Under the pieces are notes generated by a model that did not search any database, had not been told where the DNA came from, and saw only the letters and a list, made by a program, of their open reading frames with translations. Positions 56,217 through 64,000 of a DNA stretch of 64,000 nt are shown here, one piece after another; the stretch's first letter is position 1, and each line of letters begins with the position of its first letter. Origin of the DNA: Halopseudomonas pelagia CL-AP6 (GTDB lineage Bacteria > Pseudomonadota > Gammaproteobacteria > Pseudomonadales > Pseudomonadaceae); assembly GCF_000410875.1 (NCBI RefSeq), contig NZ_AROI01000006.1, positions 124,001 through 188,000 of the forward strand. Direction: 5' to 3'. The translations under genes were made by a program, and so were the position numbers.

Positions 56217-57098
56217 ATGTCGTTTCAGGATACTACCCAGCGGTTTTTGTTCGAGCATGCCGATGTGCGTGGTGAGCTGGTTTCGCTGGATCAGAGTTAT
56301 CGCGAAGTACTGGCCAAGCACGACTACCCGGAAGCGGTTAAAGCCCTGCTGGGTGAGATGCTGGCCGCGACCGTGTTGCTGTCCACTACCATCAAATTCG
56401 ATGGTCTGCTGATACTCCAAGCCCGCTCCTCCGGCCCGTTATCGACTCTGATGGTCGAGTGCTCCAGCGATCAGGCTGTGCGCGGGATAGCGCGCTACAG
56501 CGACGATATTCAGGGTGACACACTGCCTGAACTGATGCCCGATGGCATATTGACCATTACCATTGATCCACAGCAAGGCCAGCGCTATCAAGGTATCGTA
56601 CCGCTCGAGGGTCATTCGCTGGCAGAGGCGCTGAGCGCCTATTTTGATAACTCCGAGCAGTTGCCGACGCGTTTCAGATTGCAAGCGGACGGCCGCAGCG
56701 CCCGCGGCTTCCTGCTACAGGCATTACCAGCCGACCGGCAGATTGATCCCGAAGAGCGCGATGCGACCTGGGAGCATCTGAGTATCCTGGCTAACACCCT
56801 GAAGGCCGAAGAGTTGGTGTCGCTGGATAACCAGACGCTGCTGCACCGTCTGTTTCATCAGGAGGATCTGCGTCTGTTCGATCCTGCCTTGGTGCGCTTT
56901 GAGTGCAGTTGCTCGGCCGAGCGATCGGCTAACGCGTTGATCAGTCTGGGGCATGAGGATGCACTTGCGCTGCTGGCTGAACAGGGGGGCGCAATCGAAG
57001 TGGACTGTCAGTTTTGCAATTCCCGTTACGCGTTTGCTCAGGCTGAGTTGGACGACCTGTTCGAGGCTGCTCATCAGCATGCCCGCAGCTTGCACTAA
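56217..57098 (+). CDS. hslO: Redox chaperone Hsp33 (HslO)
   Basis: A 293-residue chaperone. The C-terminal redox switch has all four zinc cysteines, CSC near residue 232 and CQFC near residue 265. Oxidation releases zinc and opens the substrate-binding form. The ATG at 56217 gives MSFQDTTQRFLFEHADVRGE, the family start; GGGG precedes it at some distance. It shares an operon with hslR. Confidence 0.95.
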   Translation: MSFQDTTQRFLFEHADVRGELVSLDQSYREVLAKHDYPEAVKALLGEMLAATVLLSTTIKFDGLLILQARSSGPLSTLMVECSSDQAVRGIARYSDDIQGDTLPELMPDGILTITIDPQQGQRYQGIVPLEGHSLAEALSAYFDNSEQLPTRFRLQADGRSARGFLLQALPADRQIDPEERDATWEHLSILANTLKAEELVSLDNQTLLHRLFHQEDLRLFDPALVRFECSCSAERSANALISLGHEDALALLAEQGGAIEVDCQFCNSRYAFAQAELDDLFEAAHQHARSLH

Positions 57099-57225
57099 TT
57101 GCTTGGCGGTGTTCTGAATCATGGTTTCAGCCAGATAGCCAATGCCTATTAGTGCAATACAGCCAACTCGCCGATCAGTTTTAGCACGCTCGGGCTTTTT
57201 TTGGCATAATAGCGCGCCTGAGCGC

Positions 57226-57309
57226 TGACCCAGCGTAACTGACTTTTGTAACTGACTTTTGTTCTAATGACTTTGTTCTACTGAACTTAGCATACCTGAC
57301 CCAGCGTAA
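57226..57309. repeat. Direct repeats in the pckA leader
   Basis: TGACCCAGCGTAA occurs at 57226-57238 and again at 57297-57309. Between them TAACTGACTTTTG is repeated in perfect tandem (57236-57248, 57249-57261), and a third diverged unit with GACTTTGTTCT follows. The block lies 68 bp before the pckA start. It could be a regulator array or a replication-slippage product. Confidence 0.6.
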
Positions 57310-57377
57310 TTATAGAGCTGAGACCGAATGACCGGTCTTATAGAGATTTCGGTCACAGCCGAAGAGGATGACGTTCG

Positions 57378-58922
57378 ATGACGCAAAATATCCACACCGT
57401 TTACACTGACCTGAGCATCGCTCATCTCATCGAGTTGGCGATTCAACGCAATGAGGGTCAGCTGGCTGATAACGGGTCCCTGGTTGTAAAAACGGGTGAG
57501 CGCACCGGTCGTTCGCCGATGGATCGCTTTATTGTTGAAGAGCCGACGACCCAAGATGCTATCGCTTGGGGGCCGATCAACCGCCCCTTCCCAGCAGACA
57601 AATTCGACGCGTTGTGGAAGCGTGTGGCAACTTATCTGGCCGAGCGCGCCAGCTTTGTCTCGCACGTTCATGTGGGCGCTGATCCCGAGCATTACCTGCC
57701 AGTGGTTATGGCCACTGAAACGGCTTGGCATAATCTCTTTGGCCGCACGCTCTTTATCAATCCTGAGCAGTTCAATCCCGCGGCAAAAGATCGTTGGCAC
57801 ATCATCAACGCACCACACTTTGTCTGTGAACCCGAGCGTGACGGCACCAACAGCGAAGGGTGCGTGATCATCAACTTTGCCGAACGCAAGGTGCTGCTGG
57901 CTGGGATGCAGTACGCGGGCGAAATGAAGAAGGCGATGTTCTCCGTGCAGAACTTCCTGTTGCCGGCCAAGGATGTACTGCCAATGCATTGTGCCGCCAA
58001 TGTCGGCGACGATGGCGATACCACATTGTTCTTTGGCCTGTCGGGTACTGGCAAAACCACCCTGTCTGCGGACCCGGCGCGCAACCTGATCGGTGATGAC
58101 GAGCACGGCTGGGCTACTGGCTCGGTGTTCAACATCGAAGGCGGCTGCTATGCCAAGTGCATTGACCTGTCGCAGAAGAACGAGCCGGTGATCTGGAACG
58201 CGATCAAATTCGGCTCCATCGTCGAGAACGTGGTCATCCATCCGGAAACCCGGGTTGCCGATTACGCTGACGTCAGCCTGACGCAGAATACCCGTGTGGC
58301 CTATCCGTTGAAGCACGTTGAAAAGCGTGTTGAAGCCAACCGCGCGGGCGAGCCTAACGCGATTATTTTCCTGACCTGTGATCTGACCGGTGTGCTGCCT
58401 CCGGTTTCCATTCTCAACAATGAGCAGGCGGCCTATCACTTCCTGTCCGGCTACACCGCGCTGGTGGGCTCCACCGAGATGGGTTCTGGCGGCGGTATCA
58501 AGTCGACGTTCTCCACCTGCTTCGGCGCGCCTTTCTTCCCGCGCCCGGCGGGTGAATATGCCGAACTGCTGATCAAGCGCATCAACGCATTCGGCAGCAA
58601 GGTGTACCTGGTCAATACCGGCTGGACCGGTGGTCCTTTCGGCAAAGGCAATCGTTTCAGTATTCCTACCACGCGCGGAATTATTGCTGCGATCCAGTCT
58701 GGTGCGTTGATCGGTGCTGAGACCGAGCATTTGCCGGTCATCAACCTGGACGTGCCCAAGGCCGTACCAGGCGTTGATACCGCGCTATTGAATCCGCGTA
58801 ATACCTGGGTCGAAAAAGCCGAGTACGATGCCGCAGCGGCAGCCCTGGCGGCCCTATTCGTTGAGAACTTCAAGAAATTTGAAGTCGCTGACGAGATAGT
58901 GGCGGCGGGTCCAAAGCTCTAA
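57378..58922 (+). CDS. pckA: Phosphoenolpyruvate carboxykinase (ATP)
   Basis: A 514-residue gluconeogenic enzyme that turns oxaloacetate and ATP into phosphoenolpyruvate. The P-loop [11 protein letters not shown], the metal site HCAANVG and the [16 protein letters not shown] region are intact. A strong stem-loop terminator follows 20 bp after the stop. The order hslO-pckA is common in pseudomonads. Confidence 0.97.
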   Translation: MTQNIHTVYTDLSIAHLIELAIQRNEGQLADNGSLVVKTGERTGRSPMDRFIVEEPTTQDAIAWGPINRPFPADKFDALWKRVATYLAERASFVSHVHVGADPEHYLPVVMATETAWHNLFGRTLFINPEQFNPAAKDRWHIINAPHFVCEPERDGTNSEGCVIINFAERKVLLAGMQYAGEMKKAMFSVQNFLLPAKDVLPMHCAANVGDDGDTTLFFGLSGTGKTTLSADPARNLIGDDEHGWATGSVFNIEGGCYAKCIDLSQKNEPVIWNAIKFGSIVENVVIHPETRVADYADVSLTQNTRVAYPLKHVEKRVEANRAGEPNAIIFLTCDLTGVLPPVSILNNEQAAYHFLSGYTALVGSTEMGSGGGIKSTFSTCFGAPFFPRPAGEYAELLIKRINAFGSKVYLVNTGWTGGPFGKGNRFSIPTTRGIIAAIQSGALIGAETEHLPVINLDVPKAVPGVDTALLNPRNTWVEKAEYDAAAAALAALFVENFKKFEVADEIVAAGPKL

Positions 58923-58942
58923 GCTGTTCTCATAGCGTCAAG

Positions 58943-58970
58943 AAAAGCCCGCTGAATTAGCGGGCTTTTT
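58943..58970 (+). terminator. Rho-independent terminator of pckA
   Basis: AAAAGCCCGC (58943-58952), loop TGAATTA, GCGGGCTTTT (58960-58969) and a further T. A GC-rich stem followed by a U-run 20 bp after the stop codon. Confidence 0.92.
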
Positions 58971-59087
58971 CGTTCTGGGAGATCCGTTTGGGCATCCCTT
59001 GTCCGATTGTGCTGTCGCTAGGCGCCCCTCAAGGGCGCATTTTCCGTGGTGTGTTCCGCTGTTGTTGGTTAATGCATCATTTTGGGG

Positions 59088-59115
59088 TTGACAGGCTGAC
59101 GCTGGCCGGTAAAAT
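59088..59115 (+). promoter_or_regulatory. Sigma-70 promoter of the tRNA cluster
   Basis: TTGACA at 59088-59093 and TAAAAT at 59110-59115, 16 bp apart, about 65 bp before tRNA-Asn. A GGCGCGCC-type GC-rich stretch follows the -10 box, as in stringently controlled stable-RNA promoters. Confidence 0.72.
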
Positions 59116-59178
59116 GGCGCGCCTTGGCAGGGGATATGTAACGCAAGTTACTGCTCTAGTCAGGGTGTTAAAAGTAAT

Positions 59179-59254
59179 TCCGCGATAGCTCAGTTGGTAG
59201 AGCAAATGACTGTTAATCATTGGGTCCCAGGTTCGAGTCCTGGTCGCGGAGCCA
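59179..59254 (+). tRNA. tRNA-Asn (GTT)
   Basis: 76 nt cloverleaf. Acceptor TCCGCGA pairs with TCGCGGA, discriminator G, and CCA is encoded. The anticodon GTT is at 59212-59214. D-loop AGTTGGTAGA and T-loop GTTCGAGTCC are normal. Confidence 0.97.
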
Positions 59255-59267
59255 CTTGAAACATGAT

Positions 59268-59344
59268 CGGGGTATAGCGCAGCCTGGTAGCGCGCCTGCT
59301 TTGGGAGCAGGATGTCGAGAGTTCGAATCCCTCTACCCCGACCA
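59268..59344 (+). tRNA. tRNA-Pro (TGG)
   Basis: 77 nt cloverleaf starting CGGGGTA and ending TACCCCG plus ACCA. The anticodon stem CCTGC/GCAGG holds the loop TTTGGGA with anticodon TGG at 59302-59304. It follows tRNA-Asn by 13 bp. Confidence 0.97.
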
Positions 59345-59367
59345 CTTTTTTTCAGGTTTTTGAGCAT

Positions 59368-59443
59368 GGGTCGTTAGCTCAGTTGGTAGAGCAGTTGGCT
59401 TTTAACCAATTGGTCGTAGGTTCGAATCCTACACGACCCACCA
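59368..59443 (+). tRNA. tRNA-Lys (TTT)
   Basis: 76 nt cloverleaf with acceptor GGGTCGT/ACGACCC and encoded CCA. The anticodon loop CTTTTAA gives anticodon TTT. It follows tRNA-Pro by 23 bp; no clear terminator is seen after it. Confidence 0.97.
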
Positions 59444-59599
59444 CTCAATGCCGTCCTCTGTGTTAACCCTCCTCACTCAAGCATTACCCTGCGGCAACCA
59501 CTCGGCTTGTACCTGTGCTACCCAAGCTCTATCGTGTGCGCAGTATTTGTGCAAGCAGATAGCCTTGCTTCCAGCCCCTTGTTTAGTCGATCGCCGCTC

Positions 59600-60607
59600 A
59601 TGCCCTTATTGACGTCAAGTATGGCCAGCCGCTTCGCGCGTATTGCGTTGGGGCACGTACGCCGTGAATTTCCACACTCAGGCAATCTGCGTCTGAACTC
59701 CGCTGCTGATCTGGCTCTGCCGCACCAGCACCACCCGATTTTCTATGGTAGTTACGACTGGCATTCCTGCGTGCACAGTTATTGGCTGCTGGCCCGGCTG
59801 TTGAGAACCTGTCCTGATCTACCCGAGGCTCCGGCCATTGTGGCGCTCTTTGATCAGCAACTGACGGACGATAAGGTCGCGGGAGAAATGGCGTACTTTA
59901 TGGCGCCAGGCCGGCAGGGCTTCGAGCGGCCCTATGGCTGGGCGTGGTTGCTAAAGCTGGCACATGAGTTGTCTTTGTTCTCGGCGGCCACTGGCGCGCC
60001 CTGGAGAGTCCGCCTGCAGCCCCTGGTCAACGAGATCGCTGGGCGCTTGGTTGCCTATCTGCCAAAGCTGGGTCGTCCGATTCGCAGCGGCAGTCATTCC
60101 AATACCGCGTTCGCGCTGACCCTGGCTCTGGAATACGCACATCAGGCTGCAGATGCGGCGTTGCAGCAGACCATACACGAGCGGGCGCTGGGATATTTTC
60201 AGGATGATCGCGATTGTCATCCCTGGGAGCCGGGCGGTGAAGATTTTCTTTCTCCCAGTTGGCAGCAGGCACTATTGATGCGTCAACTACTGACGGGGGT
60301 GGTATTTCAGCAGTGGTTCTCGGCTTTCCTGCCGAATCTCGCAGCCGGTCAGCCTGACTGTCTGTTGCAGCCGGCCAGCCCAGCAGATCGTAGCGATGGC
60401 CGGTTGGCACATCTGGATGGTTTGAATTTGAGCCGTGCATGGTGCATGCGTTCGCTGGCGGCGGCACTACCGGTTGCAGACGCTCGCAGGCAATTGCTTG
60501 AGCGTGCTGCCCAGGCGCACCTGCAGGCCGGCCTGGCCCATTTGCAGGATGACTATATGGGTGAGCATTGGTTGGCGACCTTTGCGTTGCTGGCGCTGGC
60601 AGACTAA
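59600..60607 (+). CDS. DUF2891 family protein
   Basis: A 335-residue, probably cytosolic protein of DUF2891. It is rich in helices with recurrent Trp/His motifs such as GSYDWHSCVHSYW, GWAWLLKLAHEL and HSNTAFAL, which recall alpha/alpha-toroid glycosidase-like folds; no function is established. The ATG at 59600 was chosen; another at 59621 gives MASRFARIALGHV and is also plausible. Confidence 0.85.
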   Translation: MPLLTSSMASRFARIALGHVRREFPHSGNLRLNSAADLALPHQHHPIFYGSYDWHSCVHSYWLLARLLRTCPDLPEAPAIVALFDQQLTDDKVAGEMAYFMAPGRQGFERPYGWAWLLKLAHELSLFSAATGAPWRVRLQPLVNEIAGRLVAYLPKLGRPIRSGSHSNTAFALTLALEYAHQAADAALQQTIHERALGYFQDDRDCHPWEPGGEDFLSPSWQQALLMRQLLTGVVFQQWFSAFLPNLAAGQPDCLLQPASPADRSDGRLAHLDGLNLSRAWCMRSLAAALPVADARRQLLERAAQAHLQAGLAHLQDDYMGEHWLATFALLALAD

Positions 60608-60618
60608 ACCCGCCAGCA
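60588..60618. terminator. Hairpin across the DUF2891 stop
   Basis: TGCTGGCG (60588-60595) and CGCCAGCA (60611-60618), 15-nt loop containing the stop codon, between convergent DUF2891 and NDH-2 genes. Short, without a U-run; weak support as a terminator. Confidence 0.4.
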
Positions 60619-60635
60619 CCAGGGTCAATGCAGGC

Positions 60636-61988
60636 TCAATGCAGTTTGAGTCGCGGTTCGGTGCTGCGACCAATGCGATCGCTGAGCATCAACAGTAGCG
60701 TACGCGGGACGCCATACAGCGCCATCTGATGCATCCGGTACAACGATAGATAGAATATCCGCGCCAGTTTGCCCTCGAGCATGACACTACCGGTCAAGTT
60801 GCCCATCAAGTTGCCCACCGCGCTAAAGCTGGCCAACGAGATCAGCGAACCGTAATCACGGTACCGGTAAGTGAGCAGGTCCTTTCCTTCCATCAGGCGT
60901 AACAGATTCTTGGCCAGCAATGTGGCTTGTTGATGGGCAGCCTGGGCTCGCGGTGGTACAAACTTGCCTTCCTCTCCTGCGGGGCAGGCAGCGCAGTCGC
61001 CAAAGGCAAAGATGCGTTGATCAAGGGTGGTTTGCAGGGTGCGGTAGACTGCCAACTGGTTGATGCGGTTGGTCTCCAGGCCGAGCTCGGTAAGAAAGCG
61101 CGGCGCGCGGATGCCTGCGGCCCATACCTTGAGTGAGGCGGGGATGCGTTCGCCGTTATCCAGCAGCAGGCTGTCGGCAGTGACTTCCTTGACTGGTGAG
61201 CCGGTGTGCAGCTTCACGCCGAGCTTTGTCAGTGTGCTGGTGACCGGATCACTGATGCGCTCAGGCAAGGCAGGCAACACCCGCCCGCTCGCCTCGATCA
61301 GATTGATATTCAGGTCTTCCGGACTGATGCGGTCGAGCCCGTAGGCCTGCAATAGACGCGCGGCATGATGCAGTTCGGCGGCGAGTTCAACACCGGTCGC
61401 TCCGGCACCAATGATGGCCACATTGATTTTCTCGCTGTTATCCTGCTGGGCGCTGCCATGCTCACCGCCAGCCTGGGCCTTCATATATTGATTGAGCAGT
61501 AGCCGATGAAAGCGTTCGGCTTGGGCGCGGGTATCCAGAAACAGGCAATGCTCGGCGGCGCCGGGGGTATTGAAATCGTTGGTCGTGCTGCCGACCGCCA
61601 GCACCAGGTAGTCATAACCTATCTCCCGTTTGGGAATCAGCTCTTGGCCATGTTCATCGGCTATGGCGGCCAGGCGTATGATGCGCCGTTCGCGATCGAG
61701 GTCGGTCATGGCGCCGAGCTGGAAGTGAAAATGATTCCACTTGGCCTGGGCGACATAGTTCAACTCGTCGTCAGAGGAGTTCAGCGAGCCAGCAGCCACC
61801 TCGTGTAACAACGGCTTCCAGATATGCGTCATATTGGCATCGACGAGGGTGACGCGGGCGCGTTTTTTTTTGCCCAACCGGCGGCCCAGACGGGTAGCCA
61901 GTTCAAGACCCCCGGCGCCTCCACCTACTACCAATATGCGGGGAAGGGCGGCCTGGGGTTCGGCGGGCACTGCTTTAGCTTGCGACAT
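60636..61988 (-). CDS. ndh: Type II NADH dehydrogenase (Ndh)
   Basis: A 450-residue flavoprotein with FAD-binding VVGGGAGGLELATRLG at the N terminus, NAD-binding IIGAGATGVELAAEL near 195-209 and the second FAD motif IFAFGDCA near 330. C-terminal amphipathic segments rich in Leu and Arg would bind the membrane. NDH-2 passes electrons from NADH to quinone without pumping protons. The DUF3094 gene lies 71 bp upstream on the same strand. Confidence 0.92.
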   Translation of the reverse strand: MSQAKAVPAEPQAALPRILVVGGGAGGLELATRLGRRLGKKKRARVTLVDANMTHIWKPLLHEVAAGSLNSSDDELNYVAQAKWNHFHFQLGAMTDLDRERRIIRLAAIADEHGQELIPKREIGYDYLVLAVGSTTNDFNTPGAAEHCLFLDTRAQAERFHRLLLNQYMKAQAGGEHGSAQQDNSEKINVAIIGAGATGVELAAELHHAARLLQAYGLDRISPEDLNINLIEASGRVLPALPERISDPVTSTLTKLGVKLHTGSPVKEVTADSLLLDNGERIPASLKVWAAGIRAPRFLTELGLETNRINQLAVYRTLQTTLDQRIFAFGDCAACPAGEEGKFVPPRAQAAHQQATLLAKNLLRLMEGKDLLTYRYRDYGSLISLASFSAVGNLMGNLTGSVMLEGKLARIFYLSLYRMHQMALYGVPRTLLLMLSDRIGRSTEPRLKLH

Positions 61989-62059
61989 GGATTTGACTCA
62001 GTAGGAAATAATCCGGGCGTCAGTGCAAGCGGGGTAACAGGATCTGTCTCTGGCACGGC

Positions 62060-62236
62060 TTAACCCAGTACCAGGCTGCCAAGCAGGCGCGAGAGCAGTC
62101 CCATACCAATAACCGAGCCCAGGATCACCAACAGCAACAGCCACACTTTGAAGGGCCGGCGCTCGACTTTCTGGGTCGGCAGGTTGAGGTACTCATCTAC
62201 CTTTTTCTGATCTTCAGGGTACAGGCGGCTGGGCAT
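62060..62236 (-). CDS. DUF3094 small membrane protein
   Basis: A 58-residue protein starting MPSRLYPEDQKKVDEYLN, with one hydrophobic helix at about 31-48 and a short C-terminal tail. This is the DUF3094 pattern common in pseudomonads. AAGG lies close before the ATG. It is upstream of ndh on the same strand, so the two may be co-transcribed. Function unknown. Confidence 0.85.
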   Translation of the reverse strand: MPSRLYPEDQKKVDEYLNLPTQKVERRPFKVWLLLLVILGSVIGMGLLSRLLGSLVLG

Positions 62237-62457
62237 CTTGAGACCTTTTTTATGCGCGGTGCAGTACGTTGCTGCGGTTAGGCTTGACTGACAATGGGCT
62301 CATTCTAGACCTTGATGGCGTGGAATGCATCCGTTGCTTGATGCTGCGCGCAAGCCGCTGTTTATGCCCCGATCAAGCTGCACCCCTGCGACAACCTGTC
62401 CGTGAGATGCGTCTGCGGTGCTGCTATGATCGCTTGAACACTAGTGGAGTACGAAGC

Positions 62458-63144
62458 ATGTTGGCAGCCAGCTTGTTAACAGCCACCCAGTGCATTTTGG
62501 CCATGCTGCTGTATGGCGGGGTGCTGCTCTGGGCGTTGTGTCGGGTATCTTGGATCGAGCTGCTGGCTGATACTCGTCGTCAGCACCTGTTATTCGGTAG
62601 TGTATTTGTGATCGCCTTGCTCTGGATGGTTCGCCGCGATTTTGACAATGGCCTGACATTTCATTTCATCGGTTTGACTGCCGTAACCCTGTTGCTCAAC
62701 TGGCAGCTCGCGCTTATCGCTGGGACGCTGGCGCAGCTCGGTCTGCTGGTTATCGGTTGGGATGATGTGGCGGCCTTTGGCGTAAACGGCGTCCTGCGGG
62801 TGCTGCTGCCGGTTGCGGTTACTCTGTTGATCAGCCAGAGCCTGGAGCGCTTCAAACCGCGCAACCTGTTTATGTACATTTTCATCAGTGGCTTTTTTGC
62901 CGCCGGCGTCAGTGCCGTAGTGACCATACTTGCGGGTATGGGGCTACTGGCCTGGTCTGGTGAGCTGGTAATGCCCGTAGCGTTGCTGGAGGTGTTCGGT
63001 TATCTGTTGTTGGTCGCGTTCCCTGAGGCTTTTATCAACGGTACCGTCATAGCGGGCCTGGTGGTGTTTTATCCTGACTGGCTGGAGACCTTTGACACTG
63101 ACCGGTATCTGCAGGAACCTTTTGATCCGGATAACAAAGGCTGA
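62458..63144 (+). CDS. CbiM-like energy-coupling factor permease
   Basis: A 228-residue protein with six or seven hydrophobic helices, resembling the S-component/permease CbiM family. It lacks the N-terminal MHIMEG motif that binds Co2+ or Ni2+ in true CbiM, and no ECF ATPase is nearby, so the substrate and even transport role are uncertain. The ATG at 62458 has GGAG nine bases before it; a longer in-frame upstream stretch is Cys/Arg-rich and not credible. Confidence 0.75.
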   Translation: MLAASLLTATQCILAMLLYGGVLLWALCRVSWIELLADTRRQHLLFGSVFVIALLWMVRRDFDNGLTFHFIGLTAVTLLLNWQLALIAGTLAQLGLLVIGWDDVAAFGVNGVLRVLLPVAVTLLISQSLERFKPRNLFMYIFISGFFAAGVSAVVTILAGMGLLAWSGELVMPVALLEVFGYLLLVAFPEAFINGTVIAGLVVFYPDWLETFDTDRYLQEPFDPDNKG

Positions 63145-63208
63145 GCCAGGTCAAGGTGGGGCAGGCAGCTTGTGTGCTGAAATAGCATTTTCAACAGGAG
63201 GGCAAATC

Positions 63209-63424
63209 ATGTCGGTATATAAACTGGCGGCGCAGTTGATGCAGGATAATCTAGCGGCAGGTCAAGCGCAGGGGTTCAACGACCAGGAACTGGCCAAGGC
63301 GCTTATGAATGAGGTGATCGGCGTATATCGGCGTGAGCGAACTATTGCTGACATTGCCCATGAGCTGAACTTCCTCGCCGAAAATCTCGACGAGGATGCG
63401 GATTACGCGTTCATGCGGCCTTGA
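63209..63424 (+). CDS. Small conserved hypothetical protein
   Basis: A 71-residue acidic, helical protein starting MSVYKLAAQLMQDNLAAG and ending NLDEDADYAFMRP. The ending resembles short pseudomonad proteins of unknown function that I recall. ACAGGAGGG precedes the ATG, a strong ribosome site, which supports it being a real gene. No domain was recognised. Confidence 0.78.
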   Translation: MSVYKLAAQLMQDNLAAGQAQGFNDQELAKALMNEVIGVYRRERTIADIAHELNFLAENLDEDADYAFMRP

Positions 63425-63428
63425 GGGC

Positions 63429-64000
63429 TTAAGGTAGGTTGACTTCAATAACGCCGTCGGCACTCACGGTTACGTCTGCCTGCCCACCTTCAACCGACGG
63501 GCTGGCTGACTCGGCATCGGCCATCATCGCCATTTTCGCGCCGCGGTACATTGGCGGCTGCATGAACTGGCTGTTGAGATTCAGGTTGACGATCTTGTAA
63601 TCGGTACCGCCGAGGCTGCGCGTGGCGATATCAGCGCGGGCCTTGAAGGCTTCGATTGCCTCGCGAATCAGTTCGTCTTCGGTGCTGCGGCGGTTTTCCG
63701 GTGACAAGCTGAATTGCATGTCACCCAGATTCAGTTCGCCCATAAGTTTGCCAGTCAGGGTCGACAGACTGGCAAAATCGGTGCTTTCCAGCAGGATGTC
63801 GCCACGTTCGCGCCAGGCAACAATCTTTTCGCGTTTCTCATCGTAGACTGGTTGGCTGCTGCGGTTGCCACTCGATACGCTGACACCTGTGGTCTGGCGG
63901 GCGGTTTCCAGTGCCTTGTTCAATCGATCGGTAATGCGCCCGGCCAGCTTGCCGGCATCCTTGTCCTGGTCCTCGGCATACAACCGCACCTGAAGAGTGT
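63429..64000 (-). CDS. SIMPL (DUF541) domain protein, N terminus beyond window
   Basis: The last 190 or so residues of a DUF541/SIMPL protein, with frame open to the window edge. The visible part has LQVRLYAEDQ, VYDEKREKIVAWRERGDI, and the closing VTVSADGVIEV. Members are usually exported and bind outer-membrane or periplasmic partners; the signal peptide, if present, is outside. It converges on the small conserved gene with a 4-bp gap. Confidence 0.85.
   Translation of the reverse strand, partial: TLQVRLYAEDQDKDAGKLAGRITDRLNKALETARQTTGVSVSSGNRSSQPVYDEKREKIVAWRERGDILLESTDFASLSTLTGKLMGELNLGDMQFSLSPENRRSTEDELIREAIEAFKARADIATRSLGGTDYKIVNLNLNSQFMQPPMYRGAKMAMMADAESASPSVEGGQADVTVSADGVIEVNLP

Noticed and set aside
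57264-58730. 488-codon open frame antisense to pckA
   Set aside because: Opposite a clear pckA; explained by third-position GC bias.
59077-59367. Small frame on the minus strand reading through the tRNA genes (GRGIRTLDILLPKQ)
   Set aside because: A well-known artefact: translation of tRNA genes on the wrong strand gives this peptide in many genomes.
1-64000. CRISPR array, insertion sequence or integrated element
   Set aside because: No regularly spaced repeats, transposase, integrase or att-like duplications were found; the tRNA cluster has no partial tRNA copy downstream.

Overview
The window is 64 kb of bacterial chromosome from a gammaproteobacterium of the Pseudomonadaceae. The gene content (rimK/rimB, hslR-hslO-pckA, rppH-ptsP-lgt-thyA-folA, gcvR, a GC-rich inverted pair of Pseudomonas-type REP sequences, a tRNA-Asn/Pro/Lys cluster, the small DUF3094 gene beside an NDH-2) fits Pseudomonas sensu lato. 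The pair of marine-proteobacterial sortase and sortase target next to creBC points to a marine or halotolerant branch such as Halopseudomonas; that placement is inference from gene content, not from a phylogeny. No transposase, integrase, prophage module, CRISPR array or rRNA operon is visible. About 60 protein genes and three tRNAs are supported.

Layout. 1-4.0 kb (minus): a four-gene overlapping operon of a VIT/vWA surface protein with a C-terminal sorting signal, a class GN-type sortase, response regulator CreB and sensor kinase CreC (cut by the window edge). 4.3-5.9 kb: Mg2+ channel MgtE with a duplicated N-domain segment and a TTG start. 6.1-9.5 kb: arsR-arsH-gapdh-arsJ operon for the organoarsenical route of arsenate resistance, preceded by a palindromic operator. 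9.5-12.3 kb: a TetR-family regulator with an MFS exporter and an alpha/beta hydrolase; the same CTACC-N4-GGTAG operator lies in front of both transcription units. 12.5-14.6 kb: a chromosomal ParM-type actin and an SDR enzyme with an export signal. 14.6-16.9 kb: a DUF1538 membrane protein with PII-like and CBS partners in one operon. 17-23.6 kb: hybrid histidine kinase, GcvR, HDOD protein, RlmI and a HAD phosphatase, with a nested-palindrome repeat element between the last two.

23.8-30.5 kb: rppH-ptsP, an NRDE protein, a TauE/SafE permease, then lgt-thyA-folA. 30.4-38.5 kb: a GGDEF-EAL protein whose EAL half has lost metal ligands, ilvD, argA, amn and argE. 38.6-42.1 kb: low-affinity phosphate transporter with its DUF47 partner, divergent from a CYTH/CHAD triphosphatase. 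42.2-46.2 kb: a PilB/GspE-type ATPase, RlmJ, a REP pair and a saccharopine-dehydrogenase-like protein. 46.4-49.7 kb: DUF883-YqjE-YqjK-like envelope trio, an AI-2E-family permease and an EamA transporter. 49.8-57.1 kb: HDOD-GAF protein, msrA, cysQ-nudE, GMP/IMP nucleotidase, rimB-rimK and hslR-hslO. 57.4-64 kb: pckA with a clear terminator, three tRNAs behind one promoter, a DUF2891 protein, NDH-2, DUF3094, a CbiM-like permease, a small conserved protein and a truncated SIMPL-domain protein.

Places worth a second look are the sortase/CreBC operon, the DUF1538-PII-CBS operon, the lone chromosomal ParM, the exported SDR, the nested palindromic element near 22.8 kb, and the repeated use of perfect hairpins across the stop codons of convergent genes.
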